64,000 bases of DNA from Bombus terrestris (Eukaryota > Arthropoda > Insecta > Hymenoptera > Apidae), in NCBI RefSeq assembly GCF_910591885.1, contig NW_025963572.1, forward strand, positions 1-64,000, written 5' to 3'. The first letter of the stretch is position 1, and each line of letters opens with the position of its first letter. The position numbers and the translations under genes were made by a program. The notes beneath the pieces are model-generated. The model made no database searches and was not told the DNA's origin. It saw only the letters and a list, made by a program, of their open reading frames with translations. Of this stretch, positions 13,701 through 27,710 are shown in pieces.

Positions 13701-14990
13701 ATCGTTGGACACCGTGGGACAACGTGGGACAACGTGGGACAACGTGGGAAACCATGGAACAACGTGGGACAACGTGGGACACCGTTGGACATCGTTGGAC
13801 AACGTGGGACAACGTGGGACAACGTGGGACAACGTGGGACAACGTGGGACAACGTGGGACAACGTGGGACACCGTTGGACACCGTGGGACACCGTTGGAC
13901 ACCGTTGGACATCGTTGGACACCGTGGGACAACGTGGGACAACGTGGGACAACGTGGGACAACGTGGGACAACGTTGGACAACGTGGGACAACGTGGGAC
14001 AACGTGGGACAACGTGGGACAACGTGGGACAACGTGGGACATCGTGGGACAACGTGGGACAACGTGGGACAACGTGGGACAACGTGGGACACCGTTGGAC
14101 AACGTGGGACACCGTTGGACATCGTTGGACACCGTGGGACAACGTGGGACAACGTGGGACCACGTGGGACAACGTGGGACAACGTGGGACAACGTGGGAC
14201 AACGTGGGACAACGTGGGACAACGTGGGACAACGTGGGACAACGTGGGACATCGTGGGACAACGTGGGACAACGTGGGACAACGTGGGACAACGTGGGAC
14301 AACGTGGGACACCGTTGGACATCGTTGGACACCGTGGGACACCGTGGGACAACGTGGGACAACGTGGGACAACGTGGGACAACGTGGGACAACGTGGGAA
14401 ACCATGGAACAACGTGGGACAACGTGGGACACCGTTGGACATCGTTGGACAACGTGGGACAACGTGGGACAACGTGGGACAACGTGGGACAACGTGGGAC
14501 AACGTGGGACACCGTTGGACACCGTGGGACACCGTTGGACACCGTTGGACATCGTTGGACACCGTGGGACAACGTGGGACAACGTGGGACAACGTGGGAC
14601 AACGTGGGACAACGTGGGACAACGTGGGACAACGTGGGACAACGTGGGACAACGTGGGACAACGTGGGACAACGTGGGACAACGTGGGACAACGTGGGAC
14701 ACCGTTGGACAACGTGGGACACCGTTGGACATCGTTGGACACCGTGGGACAACGTGGGACAACGTGGGACAACGTGGGACAACGTGGGACAACGTGGGAC
14801 ACCGTTGGACATCGTTGGACATCGTTGGACATCGTGGGACACCGTTGGACACCGTTGGACATCGTTGGACATCGTTGGACATCGTGGGACACCGTTGGAC
14901 ATCGTTGGACATCGTTGGACACCGTTGGACATCGTTGGACACCGTTGGACATCGTTGGACATCGTTGGACATCGTGGGACACCGTTGGAC
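9571..14990. repeat. Large near-tandem duplication, copy 1 (5.4 kb)
   Basis: Unit order matches 15,151-21,360 nearly throughout. Shared rare units anchor the match: aacgtgggaa-agcgtggg at 9,571 and 10,681 (partners 15,151 and 16,261), aacgtgcgac at 11,641 (17,331), accgttggat at 12,081 (17,801) and cacgtgggtc at 13,421 (19,771). The offset grows from 5,580 through 5,690 and 5,720 to 6,350-6,370 because copy 2 has gained whole-unit insertions, the largest about 630 bp. Confidence 0.85.
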
Positions 14991-15120
14991 ACCGTTGGAC
15001 ACCGTTGGACACCGTCGGACATCGTTGGACACCGTGGGACAACGTGGGACAACGTGGGACAACGTGGGAAACCATGGAACAACGTGGGACAACGTGGGAC
15101 ACCGTTGGACATCGTTGGAC

Positions 15121-16320
15121 ATCGTTGGACACCGTGGGACAACGTGGGACAACGTGGGAAAGCGTGGGACAACGTGGGACACCGTTGGACATCGCTGGAC
15201 ACCGTTGGACATCGTTGGACACCGTGGGACAACGTGGGACAACGCGGGACAACGTGGGACAACGTGGGACAACGTGGGACAACGTGGGACAACGTGGGAC
15301 AACGTGGGACAACGTGGGACAACGTGGGACAACGTGGGACAACGTGGGACATCGTGGGACAACGTGGGACAACGTGGGACAACGTGGGACAACGTGGGAC
15401 ATCGTTGGACACCGTTGGACACCGTGGGACAACGTGGGACAACGTGGGACAACGTGGGACAACGTGGGACAACGTGGGACAACGTGGGACAACGTGGGAC
15501 AACGTGGGACAACGTGGGACAACGTGGGACAACGTGGGACAACGTGGGACATCGTGGGACAACGTGGGACAACGTGGGACAACGTGGGACAACGTGGGAC
15601 AACGTGGGACACCGTGGGACAACGTGGGACATCGTGGGACAACGTGGGACAACGTGGGACAACGTGGGACAACGTGGGACATCGTTGGACACCGTTGGAC
15701 ACCGTGGGACAACGTGGGACAACGTGGGACAACGTGGGACAACGTGGGACAACGTGGGACAACGTGGGACAACGTGGGACAACGTGGGACAACGTGGGAC
15801 AACGTGGGACAACGTGGGACAACGTGGGACATCGTGGGACAACGTGGGACAACGTGGGACAACGTGGGACAACGTGGGACAACGTGGGACACCGTTGGAC
15901 ATCGTTGGACACCGTGGGACAACGTGGGACAACGTGGGACAACGTGGGACACCGTTGGACACCGTTGGACACCGTTGGACACCGTTGGACATCGTTGGAC
16001 ACCGTGGGACAACGTGGGACAACGTGGGACAACGTGGGAAACCATGGAACAACGTGGGACAACGTGGGACACCGTTGGACATCGTTGGACAACGTGGGAC
16101 AACGTGGGACAACGTGGGACAACGTGGGACAACGTGGGACAACGTGGGACAACGTGGGACACCGTTGGACACCGTGGGACACCGTTGGACACCGTTGGAC
16201 ATCGTTGGACACCGTGGGACAACGTGGGACAACGTGGGACAACGTGGGACAACGTGGGACAACGTGGGAAAGCGTGGGACAACGTGGGACACCGTTGGAC
16301 ATCGCTGGACACCGTTGGAC
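15121..16320. repeat. 1.2-kb higher-order module, copy b
   Basis: Copy b runs directly into copy c at a period of 1,200 bases. Unit order matches copy c from 15,121 to 16,260, with only two substitutions seen: 16,821 (aacgtgggat in copy c) and 17,331 (aacgtgcgac in copy c). The accatggaac unit lies at 16,041. At its right end a 90-bp tandem repeat (16,261-16,350 and 16,351-16,440) duplicates the agcgtggg/acatcgctgg motif. Confidence 0.85.
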
Positions 16321-17460
16321 ATCGTTGGACACCGTGGGACAACGTGGGACAACGTGGGAAAGCGTGGGACAACGTGGGACACCGTTGGACATCGCTGGAC
16401 ACCGTTGGACATCGTTGGACACCGTGGGACAACGTGGGACAACGCGGGACAACGTGGGACAACGTGGGACAACGTGGGACAACGTGGGACAACGTGGGAC
16501 AACGTGGGACAACGTGGGACAACGTGGGACAACGTGGGACAACGTGGGACATCGTGGGACAACGTGGGACAACGTGGGACAACGTGGGACAACGTGGGAC
16601 ATCGTTGGACACCGTTGGACACCGTGGGACAACGTGGGACAACGTGGGACAACGTGGGACAACGTGGGACAACGTGGGACAACGTGGGACAACGTGGGAC
16701 AACGTGGGACAACGTGGGACAACGTGGGACAACGTGGGACAACGTGGGACATCGTGGGACAACGTGGGACAACGTGGGACAACGTGGGACAACGTGGGAC
16801 AACGTGGGACACCGTGGGACAACGTGGGATATCGTGGGACAACGTGGGACAACGTGGGACAACGTGGGACAACGTGGGACATCGTTGGACACCGTTGGAC
16901 ACCGTGGGACAACGTGGGACAACGTGGGACAACGTGGGACAACGTGGGACAACGTGGGACAACGTGGGACAACGTGGGACAACGTGGGACAACGTGGGAC
17001 AACGTGGGACAACGTGGGACAACGTGGGACATCGTGGGACAACGTGGGACAACGTGGGACAACGTGGGACAACGTGGGACAACGTGGGACACCGTTGGAC
17101 ATCGTTGGACACCGTGGGACAACGTGGGACAACGTGGGACAACGTGGGACACCGTTGGACACCGTTGGACACCGTTGGACACCGTTGGACATCGTTGGAC
17201 ACCGTGGGACAACGTGGGACAACGTGGGACAACGTGGGAAACCATGGAACAACGTGGGACAACGTGGGACACCGTTGGACATCGTTGGACAACGTGGGAC
17301 AACGTGGGACAACGTGGGACAACGTGGGACAACGTGCGACAACGTGGGACAACGTGGGACACCGTTGGACACCGTGGGACACCGTTGGACACCGTTGGAC
17401 ATCGTTGGACACCGTGGGACAACGTGGGACAACGTGGGACAACGTGGGACAACGTGGGAC
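16321..17460. repeat. 1.2-kb higher-order module, copy c
   Basis: Tandem partner of copy b. Its accatggaac unit is at 17,241. The aacgtgcgac unit at 17,331 is shared with 11,641 in the large copy 1, so this copy corresponds to a shorter, about 1.1-kb module at roughly 10,771-11,770. Confidence 0.83.
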
Positions 17461-17469
17461 AACGTTGGA

Positions 17470-19100
17470 CAACGTGGGACAACGTGGGACAACGTGGGAC
17501 AACGTGGGACAACGTGGGACAACGTGGGACACCGTTGGACATCGTTGGACATCGTTGGACATCGTGGGACACCGTTGGACACCGTTGGACATCGTTGGAC
17601 ATCGTTGGACATCGTGGGACACCGTTGGACATCGTTGGACATCGTTGGACACCGTTGGACATCGTTGGACACCGTTGGACATCGTTGGACATCGTTGGAC
17701 ATCGTGGGACACCGTTGGACATCGTTGGACATCGTTGGACACCGTTGGACATCGTTGGACATCGTTGGACATCGTTGGACACCGTTGGACACCGTTGGAC
17801 ACCGTTGGATATCGTTGGACATCGTTGGACATCGTGGGACACCGTTGGACATCGTTGGACATCGTTGGACACCGTTGGACACCGTTGGACAACGTGGGAC
17901 ATCGTGGGACAACGTGGGACAACGTGGGACAACGTGGGACAACGTGGGACAACGTTGGACACCGTGGGACACCGTTGGACACCGTTGGACACCGTTGGAC
18001 ATCGTTGGACATCGTTGGACATCGTGGGACACCGTTGGACATCGTTGGACATCGTTGGACACCGTTGGACATCGTTGGACACCGTTGGACATCGTTGGAC
18101 ACCGTGGGACAACGTGGGACAACGTGGGACAACGTGGGACAACGTGGGACAACGTGGGACACCGTTGGACATCGTTGGACATCGTTGGACATCGTGGGAC
18201 ACCGTTGGACACCGTTGGACATCGTTGGACATCGTTGGACATCGTGGGGCACCGTTGGACATCGTTCGACATCGTTGGACACCGTTGGACATCGTTGGAC
18301 ACCGTTGGACATCGTTGGACATCGTTGGACATCGTGGGACACCGTTGGACATCGTTGGACATCGTTGGACACCGTTGGAGATCGTTGGACATCGTTGGAC
18401 ATCGTTGGACACCGTTGGACACCGTTGGACACCGTTGGACATCGTTGGACACCGTGGGACAACGTGGGACAACGTGGGACAACGTGGGACAACGTGGGAC
18501 AACGTGGGACAACGTGGGACATCGTGGGACAACGTGGGACAACGTGGGACAACGTGGGACAACGTGGGACAACGTGGGACACCGTTGGACACCGTGGGAC
18601 ACCGTTGGACACCGTTGGACATCGTTGGACATCGTGGGACAACGTGGGACAACGTGGGACAACGTGGGACAACGTGGGACAACGTGGGACAACGTGGGAC
18701 AACGTGGGACAACGTGGGACAACGTGGGACAACGTGGGACAACGTGGGACAACGTGGGACAACGTGGGACACCGTTGGACACCGTGGGACACCGTTGGAC
18801 ACCGTTGGACATCGTTGGACATCGTGGGACAACGTGGGACAACGTGGGACAACGTGGGACAACGTGGGACAACGTGGGACAACGTGGGACACCGTTGGAC
18901 ACCGTTGGACACCGTTGGACACCGTTGGACATCGTTGGACACCGTGGGACAACGTGGGACAACGTGGGACAACGTGGGAAACCATGGAACAACGTGGGAC
19001 AACGTGGGACACCGTTGGACATCGTTGGACATCGTTGGACACCGTGGGACGACGTGGGACAACGTGGGAAAACGTGGGACAACGTGGGACACCGTTGGAC
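17470..19100. repeat. Dispersed duplicate A, copy 1 (partner 37,030-38,660)
   Basis: Matches 37,030-38,660 unit for unit at a constant offset of 19,560 bases, with no gained or lost unit that I can see over 163 units. Both copies share the rare unit accgttggag (18,371 and 37,931). Differences are point changes, for example accgttggat at 17,801, atcgtggggc at 18,241, atcgttcgac at 18,261 and gacgtgggac at 19,051, all on this copy. Confidence 0.82.
17531..18450. repeat. Long GTTGG-rich block
   Basis: Mostly acaccgttgg and acatcgttgg units in mixed order, with short islands of acaacgtggg near 17,891-17,950 and 18,111-18,160. G runs are two rather than three here, so this block breaks the GGG periodicity. 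Similar blocks lie at about 781-1,080, 5,751-6,030, 11,841-12,380, 21,171-21,770, 37,091-37,670, 40,131-40,440 and 61,861-62,150. Confidence 0.85.
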
Positions 19101-22100
19101 AACGTGGGACAACGTGGGACAACGTGGGACAACGTGGGACAACGTGGGACAACGTGGGACATCGTGGGACAACGTGGGACAACGTGGGACAACGTGGGAC
19201 AACGTGGGACAACGTGGGACACCGTTGGACATCGTTGGACACCGTGGGACAACGTGGGACAACGTGGGACAACGTGGGACACCGTTGGACACCGTTGGAC
19301 ACCGTTGGACACCGTTGGACATCGTTGGACACCGTGGGACAACGTGGGACAACGTGGGACAACGTGGGAAACCATGGAACAACGTGGGACAACGTGGGAC
19401 ACCGTTGGACATCGTTGGACAACGTGGGACAACGTGGGACAACGTGGGACAACGTGGGACAACGTGGGACAACGTGGGACAACGTGGGACACCGTTGGAC
19501 ACCGTGGGACACCGTTGGACACCGTTGGACATCGTTGGACACCGTGGGACAACGTGGGACAACGTGGGACAACGTGGGACAACGTTGGACAACGTGGGAC
19601 AACGTGGGACAACGTGGGACAACGTGGGACAACGTGGGACAACGTGGGACATCGTGGGACAACGTGGGACAACGTGGGACAACGTGGGACAACGTGGGAC
19701 ACCGTTGGACAACGTGGGACACCGTTGGACATCGTTGGACACCGTGGGACAACGTGGGACAACGTGGGACCACGTGGGTCAACGTGGGACAACGTGGGAC
19801 AACGTGGGACAACGTGGGACAACGTGGGACACCGTTGGACACCGTGGGACACCGTTGGACACCGTTGGACATCGTTGGACACCGTGGGACAACGTGGGAC
19901 AACGTGGGACAACGTGGGACAACGTGGGACAACGTTGGACAACGTGGGACAACGTGGGACAACGTGGGACAACGTGGGACAACGTGGGACAACGTGGGAC
20001 AACGTGGGACACCGTTGGACACCGTTGGACACCGTTGGACACCGTTGGACATCGTTGGACACCGTGGGACAACGTGGGACAACGTGGGACAACGTGGGAA
20101 ACCATGGAACAACGTGGGACAACGTGGGACACCGTTGGACATCGTTGGACAACGTGGGACAACGTGGGACAACGTGGGACAACGTGGGGCAACGTGGGAC
20201 AACGTGGGACAACGTGGGACACCGTTGGACACCGTGGGACACCGTTGGACACCGTTGGACATCGTTGGACACCGTGGGACAACGTGGGACAACGTGGGAC
20301 AACGTGGGACAACGTGGGACAACGTGGGACAACGTGGGACAACGTTGGACAACGTGGGACAACGTGGGACAACGTGGGACAACGTGGGACAACGTGGGAC
20401 AACGTGGGACATCGTGGGACAACGTGGGACAACGTGGGACAACGTGGGACAACGTGGGACACCGTTGGACAACGTGGGACACCGTTGGACATCGTTGGAC
20501 ACCGTGGGACAACGTGGGACAACGTGGGACCACGTGGGACAACGTGGGACAACGTGGGACAACGTGGGACAACGTGGGACAACGTGGGACAACGTGGGAC
20601 AACGTGGGACAACGTGGGACATCGTGGGACAACGTGGGACAACGTGGGACAACGTGGGACAACGTGGGACAACGTGGGACACCGTTGGACATCGTTGGAC
20701 ACCGTGGGACACCGTGGGACAACGTGGGACAACGTGGGACAACGTGGGACAACGTGGGACAACGTGGGAAACCATGGAACAACGTGGGACAACGTGGGAC
20801 ACCGTTGGACATCGTTGGACAACGTGGGACAACGTGGGACAACGTGGGACAACGTGGGACAACGTGGGACAACGTGGGACACCGTTGGACACCGTGGGAC
20901 ACCGTTGGACACCGTTGGACATCGTTGGACACCGTGGGACAACGTGGGACAACGTGGGACAACGTGGGACAACGTGGGACAACGTGGGACAACGTGGGAC
21001 AACGTGGGACAACGTGGGACAACGTGGGACAACGTGGGACAACGTGGGACAACGTGGGACAACGTGGGACACCGTTGGACAACGTGGGACACCGTTGGAC
21101 ATCGTTGGACACCGTGGGACAACGTGGGACAACGTGGGACAACGTGGGACAACGTGGGACAACGTGGGACACCGTTGGACATCGTTGGACATCGTTGGAC
21201 ATCGTGGGACACCGTTGGACACCGTTGGACATCGTTGGACATCGTTGGACATCGTGGGACACCGTTGGACATCGTTGGACATCGTTGGACACCGTTGGAC
21301 ATCGTTGGACACCGTTGGACATCGTTGGACATCGTTGGACATCGTGGGACACCGTTGGACATCGTTGGACATCGTTGGACATCGTGGGACACCGTTGGAC
21401 ATCGTTGGACATCGTTGGACACCGTTGGACATCGTTGGACACCGTTGGACATCGTTGGACACCGTGGGACAACGTGGGACAACGTGGGACAACGTGGGAC
21501 AACGTGGGACAACGTGGGACACCGTTGGACATCGTTGGACATCGTTGGACATCGTGGGACACCGTTGGACACCGTTGGACATCGTTGGACATCGTTGGAC
21601 ATCGTGTGACACCGTTGGACATCGTTGGACATCGTTGGACACCGTTGGACATCGTTGGACACCGTTGGACATCGTTGGACATCGTTGGACATCGTGGGAC
21701 ACCGTTGGACATCGTTGGACATCGTTGGACACCGTTGGACACCGTTGGACATCGTTGGACATCGTTGGACACCGTGGGACAACGTGGGACAACGTGGGAA
21801 ACCATGGAACAACGTGGGACAACGTGGGACACCGTTGGACATCGTTGGACAACGTGGGACAACGTGGGACAACGTGGGACAACGTGGGACAACGTGGGAC
21901 AACGTGGGAAACCATGGAACAACGTGGGACAACGTGGGACACCGTTGGACATCGTTGGACAACGTGGGACAACGTGGGACAACGTGGGACCACGTGGGAC
22001 AACGTGGGACAACGTGGGACAACGTGGGACAACGTGGGACAACGTGGGACAACGTGGGACAACGTGGGACAACGTGGGACATCGTGGGACAACGTGGGAC

Positions 22101-22660
22101 AACGTGGGACATCGTGGGACAACGTGGGACAACGTGGGACAACGTGGGACAACGTGGGACAACGTGGGACACCGTTGGACATCGTTGGACACCGTGGGAC
22201 ACCGTGGGACAACGTGGGACAACGTGGGACAACGTGGGACAACGTGGGACAACGTGGGAAACCATGGAACAACGTGGGACAACGTGGGACACCGTTGGAC
22301 ATCGTTGGACAACGTGGGACAACGTGGGACAACGTGGGACAACGTGGGACAACGTGGGACAACGTGGGACACCGTTGGACACCGTGGGACACCGTTGGAC
22401 ACCGTTGGACATCGTTGGACACCGTGGGACAACGTGGGACAACGTGGGACAACGTGGGACAACGTGGGACAACGTGGGACAACGTGGGACAACGTGGGAC
22501 AACGTGGGACAACGTGGGACAACGTGGGACAACGTGGGACAACGTGGGACAACGTGGGACACCGTTGGACAACGTGGGACACCGTTGGACATCGTTGGAC
22601 ACCGTGGGACAACGTGGGACAACGTGGGACAACGTGGGACAACGTGGGACAACGTGGGAC

Positions 22661-24020
22661 ACCGTTGGACATCGTTGGACATCGTTGGACATCGTGGGAC
22701 ACCGTTGGACACCGTTGGACATCGTTGGACATCGTTGGACATCGTGGGACACCGTTGGACATCGTTGGACATCGTTGGACACCGTTGGACATCGTTGGAC
22801 ACCGTTGGACATCGTTGGACATAGTTGGACATCGTGGGACACCGTTGGACACCGTTGGACACCGTTGGACATCGTTGGACATCGTTGGACATCGTGGGAC
22901 ACCGTTGGACATCGTTGGACATCGTTGGACACCGTTGGACATCGTTGGACACCGTTGGACATCGTTGGACACCGTGGGACAACGTGGGACAACGTGGGAC
23001 AACGTGGGACAACGTGGGACAACGTGGGACACCGTTGGACATCGTTGGACATCGTTGGACATCGTGGGACACCGTTGGACACCGTTGGACATCGTTGGAC
23101 ATCGTTGGACATCGTGGGACACCGTTGGACATCGTTGGACATCGTTGGACACCGTTGGACATCGTTGGACACCGTTGGACATCGTTGGACATCGTTGGAC
23201 ATCGTGGGACACCGTTGGACATCGTTGGACATCGTTGGACACCGTTGTACACCGTTGGACATCGTTGGACATCGTTGGACATCGTGGGACACCGTTGGAC
23301 ATCGTTGGACATCGTTGGACACCGTTGGACATCGTGGGACACCGTTGGACACCGTTGGACATCGTTGGACATCGTGGGACAACGTGGGACAACGTGGGAC
23401 AACGTGGGACAACGTGGGACAACGTGGGACAACGTGGGACAACGTGGGACATCGTGGGACAACGTGGGACAACGTGGGACAACGTGGGACAACGTGGGAC
23501 AACGTGGGACACCGTTGGACATCGTTGGACACCGTGGGACAACGTGGGACAACGTGGGACAACGTGGGAAACCATGGAACAACGTGGGACAACGTGGGAC
23601 ACCGTTGGACATCGTTGGACAACGTGGGACAACGTGGGACAACGTGGGACAACGTGGGACAACGTGGGACAACGTGGGACAACGTGGGACACCGTTGGAC
23701 ACCGTGGGACACCGTTGGACACCGTTGGACATCGTTGGACATCGTTGGACATCGTTGGACACCGTTGGACACCGTTGGACACCGTTGGACATCGTTGGAC
23801 ATCGTTGGACACCGTTGGACATCGTTGGACACCGTTGGACATCGTTGGACATCGTTGGACATCGTGGGACACCGTTGGACATCGTTGGACATCGTTGGAC
23901 ACCGTTGTACACCGTTGGACATCGTTGGACATCGTTGGACATCGTGGGACACCGTTGGACATCGTTGGACATCGTTGGACACCGTTGGACATCGTGGGAC
24001 ACCGTTGGACACCGTTGGAC
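22661..24020. repeat. GTTGG-rich interval
   Basis: Dominated by acaccgttgg and acatcgttgg units, interrupted by acaacgtggg runs near 22,981-23,030 and 23,381-23,510. It includes a singleton atagttggac at 22,821 and two accgttgtac units at 23,241 and 23,901, the latter marking the 660-bp duplication. Confidence 0.8.
23131..23790. repeat. 660-bp tandem duplication, copy 1
   Basis: Unit order matches 23,791-24,400 at a 660-base period. The shared rare unit accgttgtac lies at 23,241 and 23,901, and the accatggaac units at 23,571 and 24,231. One difference in the shared part is at 23,451 (atcgtgggac) against 24,111 (aacgtgggac). Confidence 0.82.
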
Positions 24021-24400
24021 ATCGTTGGACATCGTGGGACAACGTGGGACAACGTGGGACAACGTGGGACAACGTGGGACAACGTGGGACAACGTGGGAC
24101 AACGTGGGACAACGTGGGACAACGTGGGACAACGTGGGACAACGTGGGACAACGTGGGACAACGTGGGACACCGTTGGACATCGTTGGACACCGTGGGAC
24201 AACGTGGGACAACGTGGGACAACGTGGGAAACCATGGAACAACGTGGGACAACGTGGGACACCGTTGGACATCGTTGGACAACGTGGGACAACGTGGGAC
24301 AACGTGGGACAACGTGGGACAACGTGGGACAACGTGGGACAACGTGGGACACCGTTGGACACCGTGGGACACCGTTGGACACCGTTGGACATCTTTGGAC
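23791..24400. repeat. 660-bp tandem duplication, copy 2
   Basis: Second copy. It ends at the rare unit atctttggac (24,391), after which the order departs from copy 1. The same atctttggac unit recurs at 45,991, linking this region to the dispersed duplicate near 46 kb. Confidence 0.82.
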
Positions 24401-26790
24401 ACCGTGGGACAACGTGGGACAACGTGGGACAACGTGGGACAACGTGGGACAACGTGGGACAACGTGGGACAACGTGGGACAACGTGGGACAACGTGGGAC
24501 AACGTGGGACAACGTGGGACACCGTTGGACATCGTTGGACATCGTTGGACACCGTTGGACATCGTTGGACACCGTTGGACATCGTTGGACATCGTTGGAC
24601 ATCGTGGGACACCGTTGGACATCGTTGGACATCGTTGGACACCGTTGGACATCGTTGGACATCGTTGGACATCGTTGGACACCGTTGGACACCGTTGGAC
24701 ACCGTTGGACATCGTTGGACACCGTGGGACAACGTGGGACAACGTGGGACAACGTGGGACAACGTGGGACAACGTGGGACAACGTGGGACATCGTGGGAC
24801 AACGTGGGACAACGTGGGACAACGTGGGACAACGTGGGACAACGTGGGACACCGTTGGACACCGTGGGACACCGTTGGACACCGTTGGACATCGTTGGAC
24901 ATCGTGGGACAACGTGGGACAACGTGGGACAACGTGGGACAACGTGGGACAACGTGGGACAACGTGGGACAACGTGGGACATCGTGGGACAACGTGGGAC
25001 AACGTGGGACAACGTGGGACAACGTGGGACAACGTGGGACACCGTTGGACATCGTTGGACACCGTGGGACAACGTGGGACAACGTGGGACAACGTGGGAC
25101 ACCGTTGGACACCGTTGGACACCGTTGGACACCGTTGGACACCGTTGGACACCGTTGGACATCGTTGGACACCGTGGGACAACGTGGGACAACGTGGGAC
25201 AACGTGGGACAACGTGGGACAACGTGGGACACCGTTGGACATCGTTGGACATCGTTGGACATCGTGGGACACCGTTGGACATCGTTGGACATCGTTGGAC
25301 ACCGTTGGACACCGTTGGACAACGTGGGACATCGTGGGACAACGTGGGACAACGTGGGACAACGTGGGACAACGTGGGACACCGTTGGACACAGTGGGAC
25401 ACCGTTGGACACCGTTGGACACCGTTGGACATCGTTGGACATCGTTGGACATCGTGGGACACCGTTGGACATCGTTGGACATCGTTGGACACCGTTGGAC
25501 ATCGTTGGACACCGTTGGACATCGTTGGACACCGTGGGACAACGTGGGACAACGTGGGACAACGTGGGACAACGTGGGACAACGTGGGACACCGTTGGAC
25601 ATCGTTGGACATCGTTGGACATCGTGGGACACCGTTGGACACCGTTGGACATCGTTGGACATCGTTGGACATCGTGGGACATCGTTGGACATCGTGGGAC
25701 ACCGTTGGGCATCGTTGGACATCGTTGGACACCGTTGGACATCGTTGGACATCGTTGGACATCGTTGGACACCGTTGGACACCGTTGGACACCGTTGGAC
25801 ATCGTTGGACACCGTGGGACAACGTGGGACAACGTGACACAACGTGGGACAACGTGGGACAACGTGGGACATCGTGGGACAACGTGGGACAACGTGGGAC
25901 AACGTGGGACAACGTGGGACAACGTGGGACACCGTTGGACACCGTGGGACACCGTTGGACACCGTTGGACATCGTTGGACATCGTGGGACAACGTGGGAC
26001 AACGTGGGACAACGTGGGACAACGTGGGACAACGTGGGACAACGTGGGACAACGTGGGACATCGTGGGACAACGTGGGACAACGTGGGACAACGTGGGAC
26101 AACGTGGGACAACGTGGGACACCGTTGGACACCGTGGGACACCGTTGGACACCGTTGGACATCGTTGGACATCGTGGGACAACGTGGGACACCGTGGGAC
26201 AACGTGGGACAACGTGGGACAACGTGGGACAACGTGGGACAACGTGGGACAACGTGGGACAACGGGGGACAACGTGGGACAACGTGGGACAACGTGGGAC
26301 AACGTGGGACACCGTTGGACAACGTGGGACAACGTGGGACATCGTTGGACACCGTTGGACACCGTGGGACAACGTGGGACAACGTGGGACAACGTGGGAC
26401 AACGTGGGACAACGTGGGACAACGTTGGACAACGTGGGACAACGTGGGACAACGTGGGACAACGTGGGACAACGTGGGACAACGTGGGACATCGTGGGAC
26501 AACGTGGGACAACGTGGGACAACGTGGGACAACGTGGGACACCGTTGGACAACGTGGGACACCGTTGGACATCGTTGGACACCGTGGGACAACGTGGGAC
26601 AACGTGGGACCACGTGGGACAACGTGGGACAACGTGGGACAACGTGGGACAACGTGGGACAACGTGGGACAACGTGGGACAACGTGGGACAACGTGGGAC
26701 ATCGTGGGACAACGTGGGACAACGTGGGACAACGTGGGACAACGTGGGACAACGTGGGACACCGTTGGACATCGTTGGACACCGTGGGAC
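23991..26790. repeat. Dispersed duplicate B, copy 1 (partner 45,591-48,740)
   Basis: Matches 45,591-48,740 by unit order. Anchors are atctttggac (24,391 and 45,991), acagtgggac (25,391 and 46,981), aacgtgacac (25,831 and 47,431) and the order acaccgttgg, two acaacgtggg, acatcgttgg (26,311 and 48,261). Offsets run 21,600, 21,580, 21,590, 21,600 and then 21,950, all multiples of ten. It contains the only aacgggggac unit, at 26,261. Confidence 0.85.
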
Positions 26791-27710
26791 ACCGTGGGAC
26801 AACGTGGGACAACGTGGGACAACGTGGGACAACGTGGGACAACGTGGGACAACGTGGGACATCGTGGGACAACGTGGGACAACGTGGGACAACGTGGGAC
26901 AACGTGGGACAACGTGGGACACCGTTGGACAACGTGGGACACCGTTGGACATCGCTGGACACCGTGGGACAACGTGGGACAACGTGGGACAACGTGGGAC
27001 ATCGTGGGACAACGTGGGACAACGTGGGACAACGTGGGACAACGTGGGACAACGTGGGACACCGTTGGACACCGTTGGACACCGTTGGACACCGTTGGAC
27101 ATCGTTGGACACCGTGGGACAACGTGGGACAACGTGGGACAACGTGGGAAACCATGGAACAACGTGGGACAACGTGGGACAACGTGGGACAACGTGGGAC
27201 AACGTGGGACACCGTTGGACATCGCTGGACACCGTGGGACAACGTGGGACAACGTGGGACAACGTGGGACACCGTTGGACACCGTTGGACACCGTTGGAC
27301 ACCGTTGGACATCGTTGGACACCGTGGGACAACGTGGGACAACGTGGGACAACGTGGGAAACCATGGAACAACGTGGGACAACGTGGGACACCGTTGGAC
27401 ATCGTTGGACAACGTGGGACAACGTGGGACAACGTGGGACAACGTGGGACAACGTGGGACAACGTGGGACAACGTGGGACACCGTTGGACACCGTGGGAC
27501 ACCGTTGGACACCGTTGGACATCGTTGGACACCGTGGGACAACGTGGGACAACGTGGGACAACGTGGGACAACGTGGGACAACGTGGGACAACGTGGGAC
27601 AACGTGGGACAACGTGGGACATCGTGGGACAACGTGGGACAACGTGGGACAACGTGGGACACCGTTGGACAACGTGGGACACCGTTGGACATCGTTGGAC
27701 ACCGTGGGAC

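Larger units (their letters stand above)
15151..21360. repeat. Large near-tandem duplication, copy 2 (6.2 kb)
   Basis: Second copy of 9,571-14,990. It carries extra sequence at about 18,141-18,740, which is rich in GTTGG-type units and includes atcgtggggc, atcgttcgac and accgttggag. This extra part is related to 37.7-38.3 kb rather than to copy 1. The junction between copies, 14,991-15,150, is ordinary array with one accgtcggac unit at 15,011. Confidence 0.85.
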
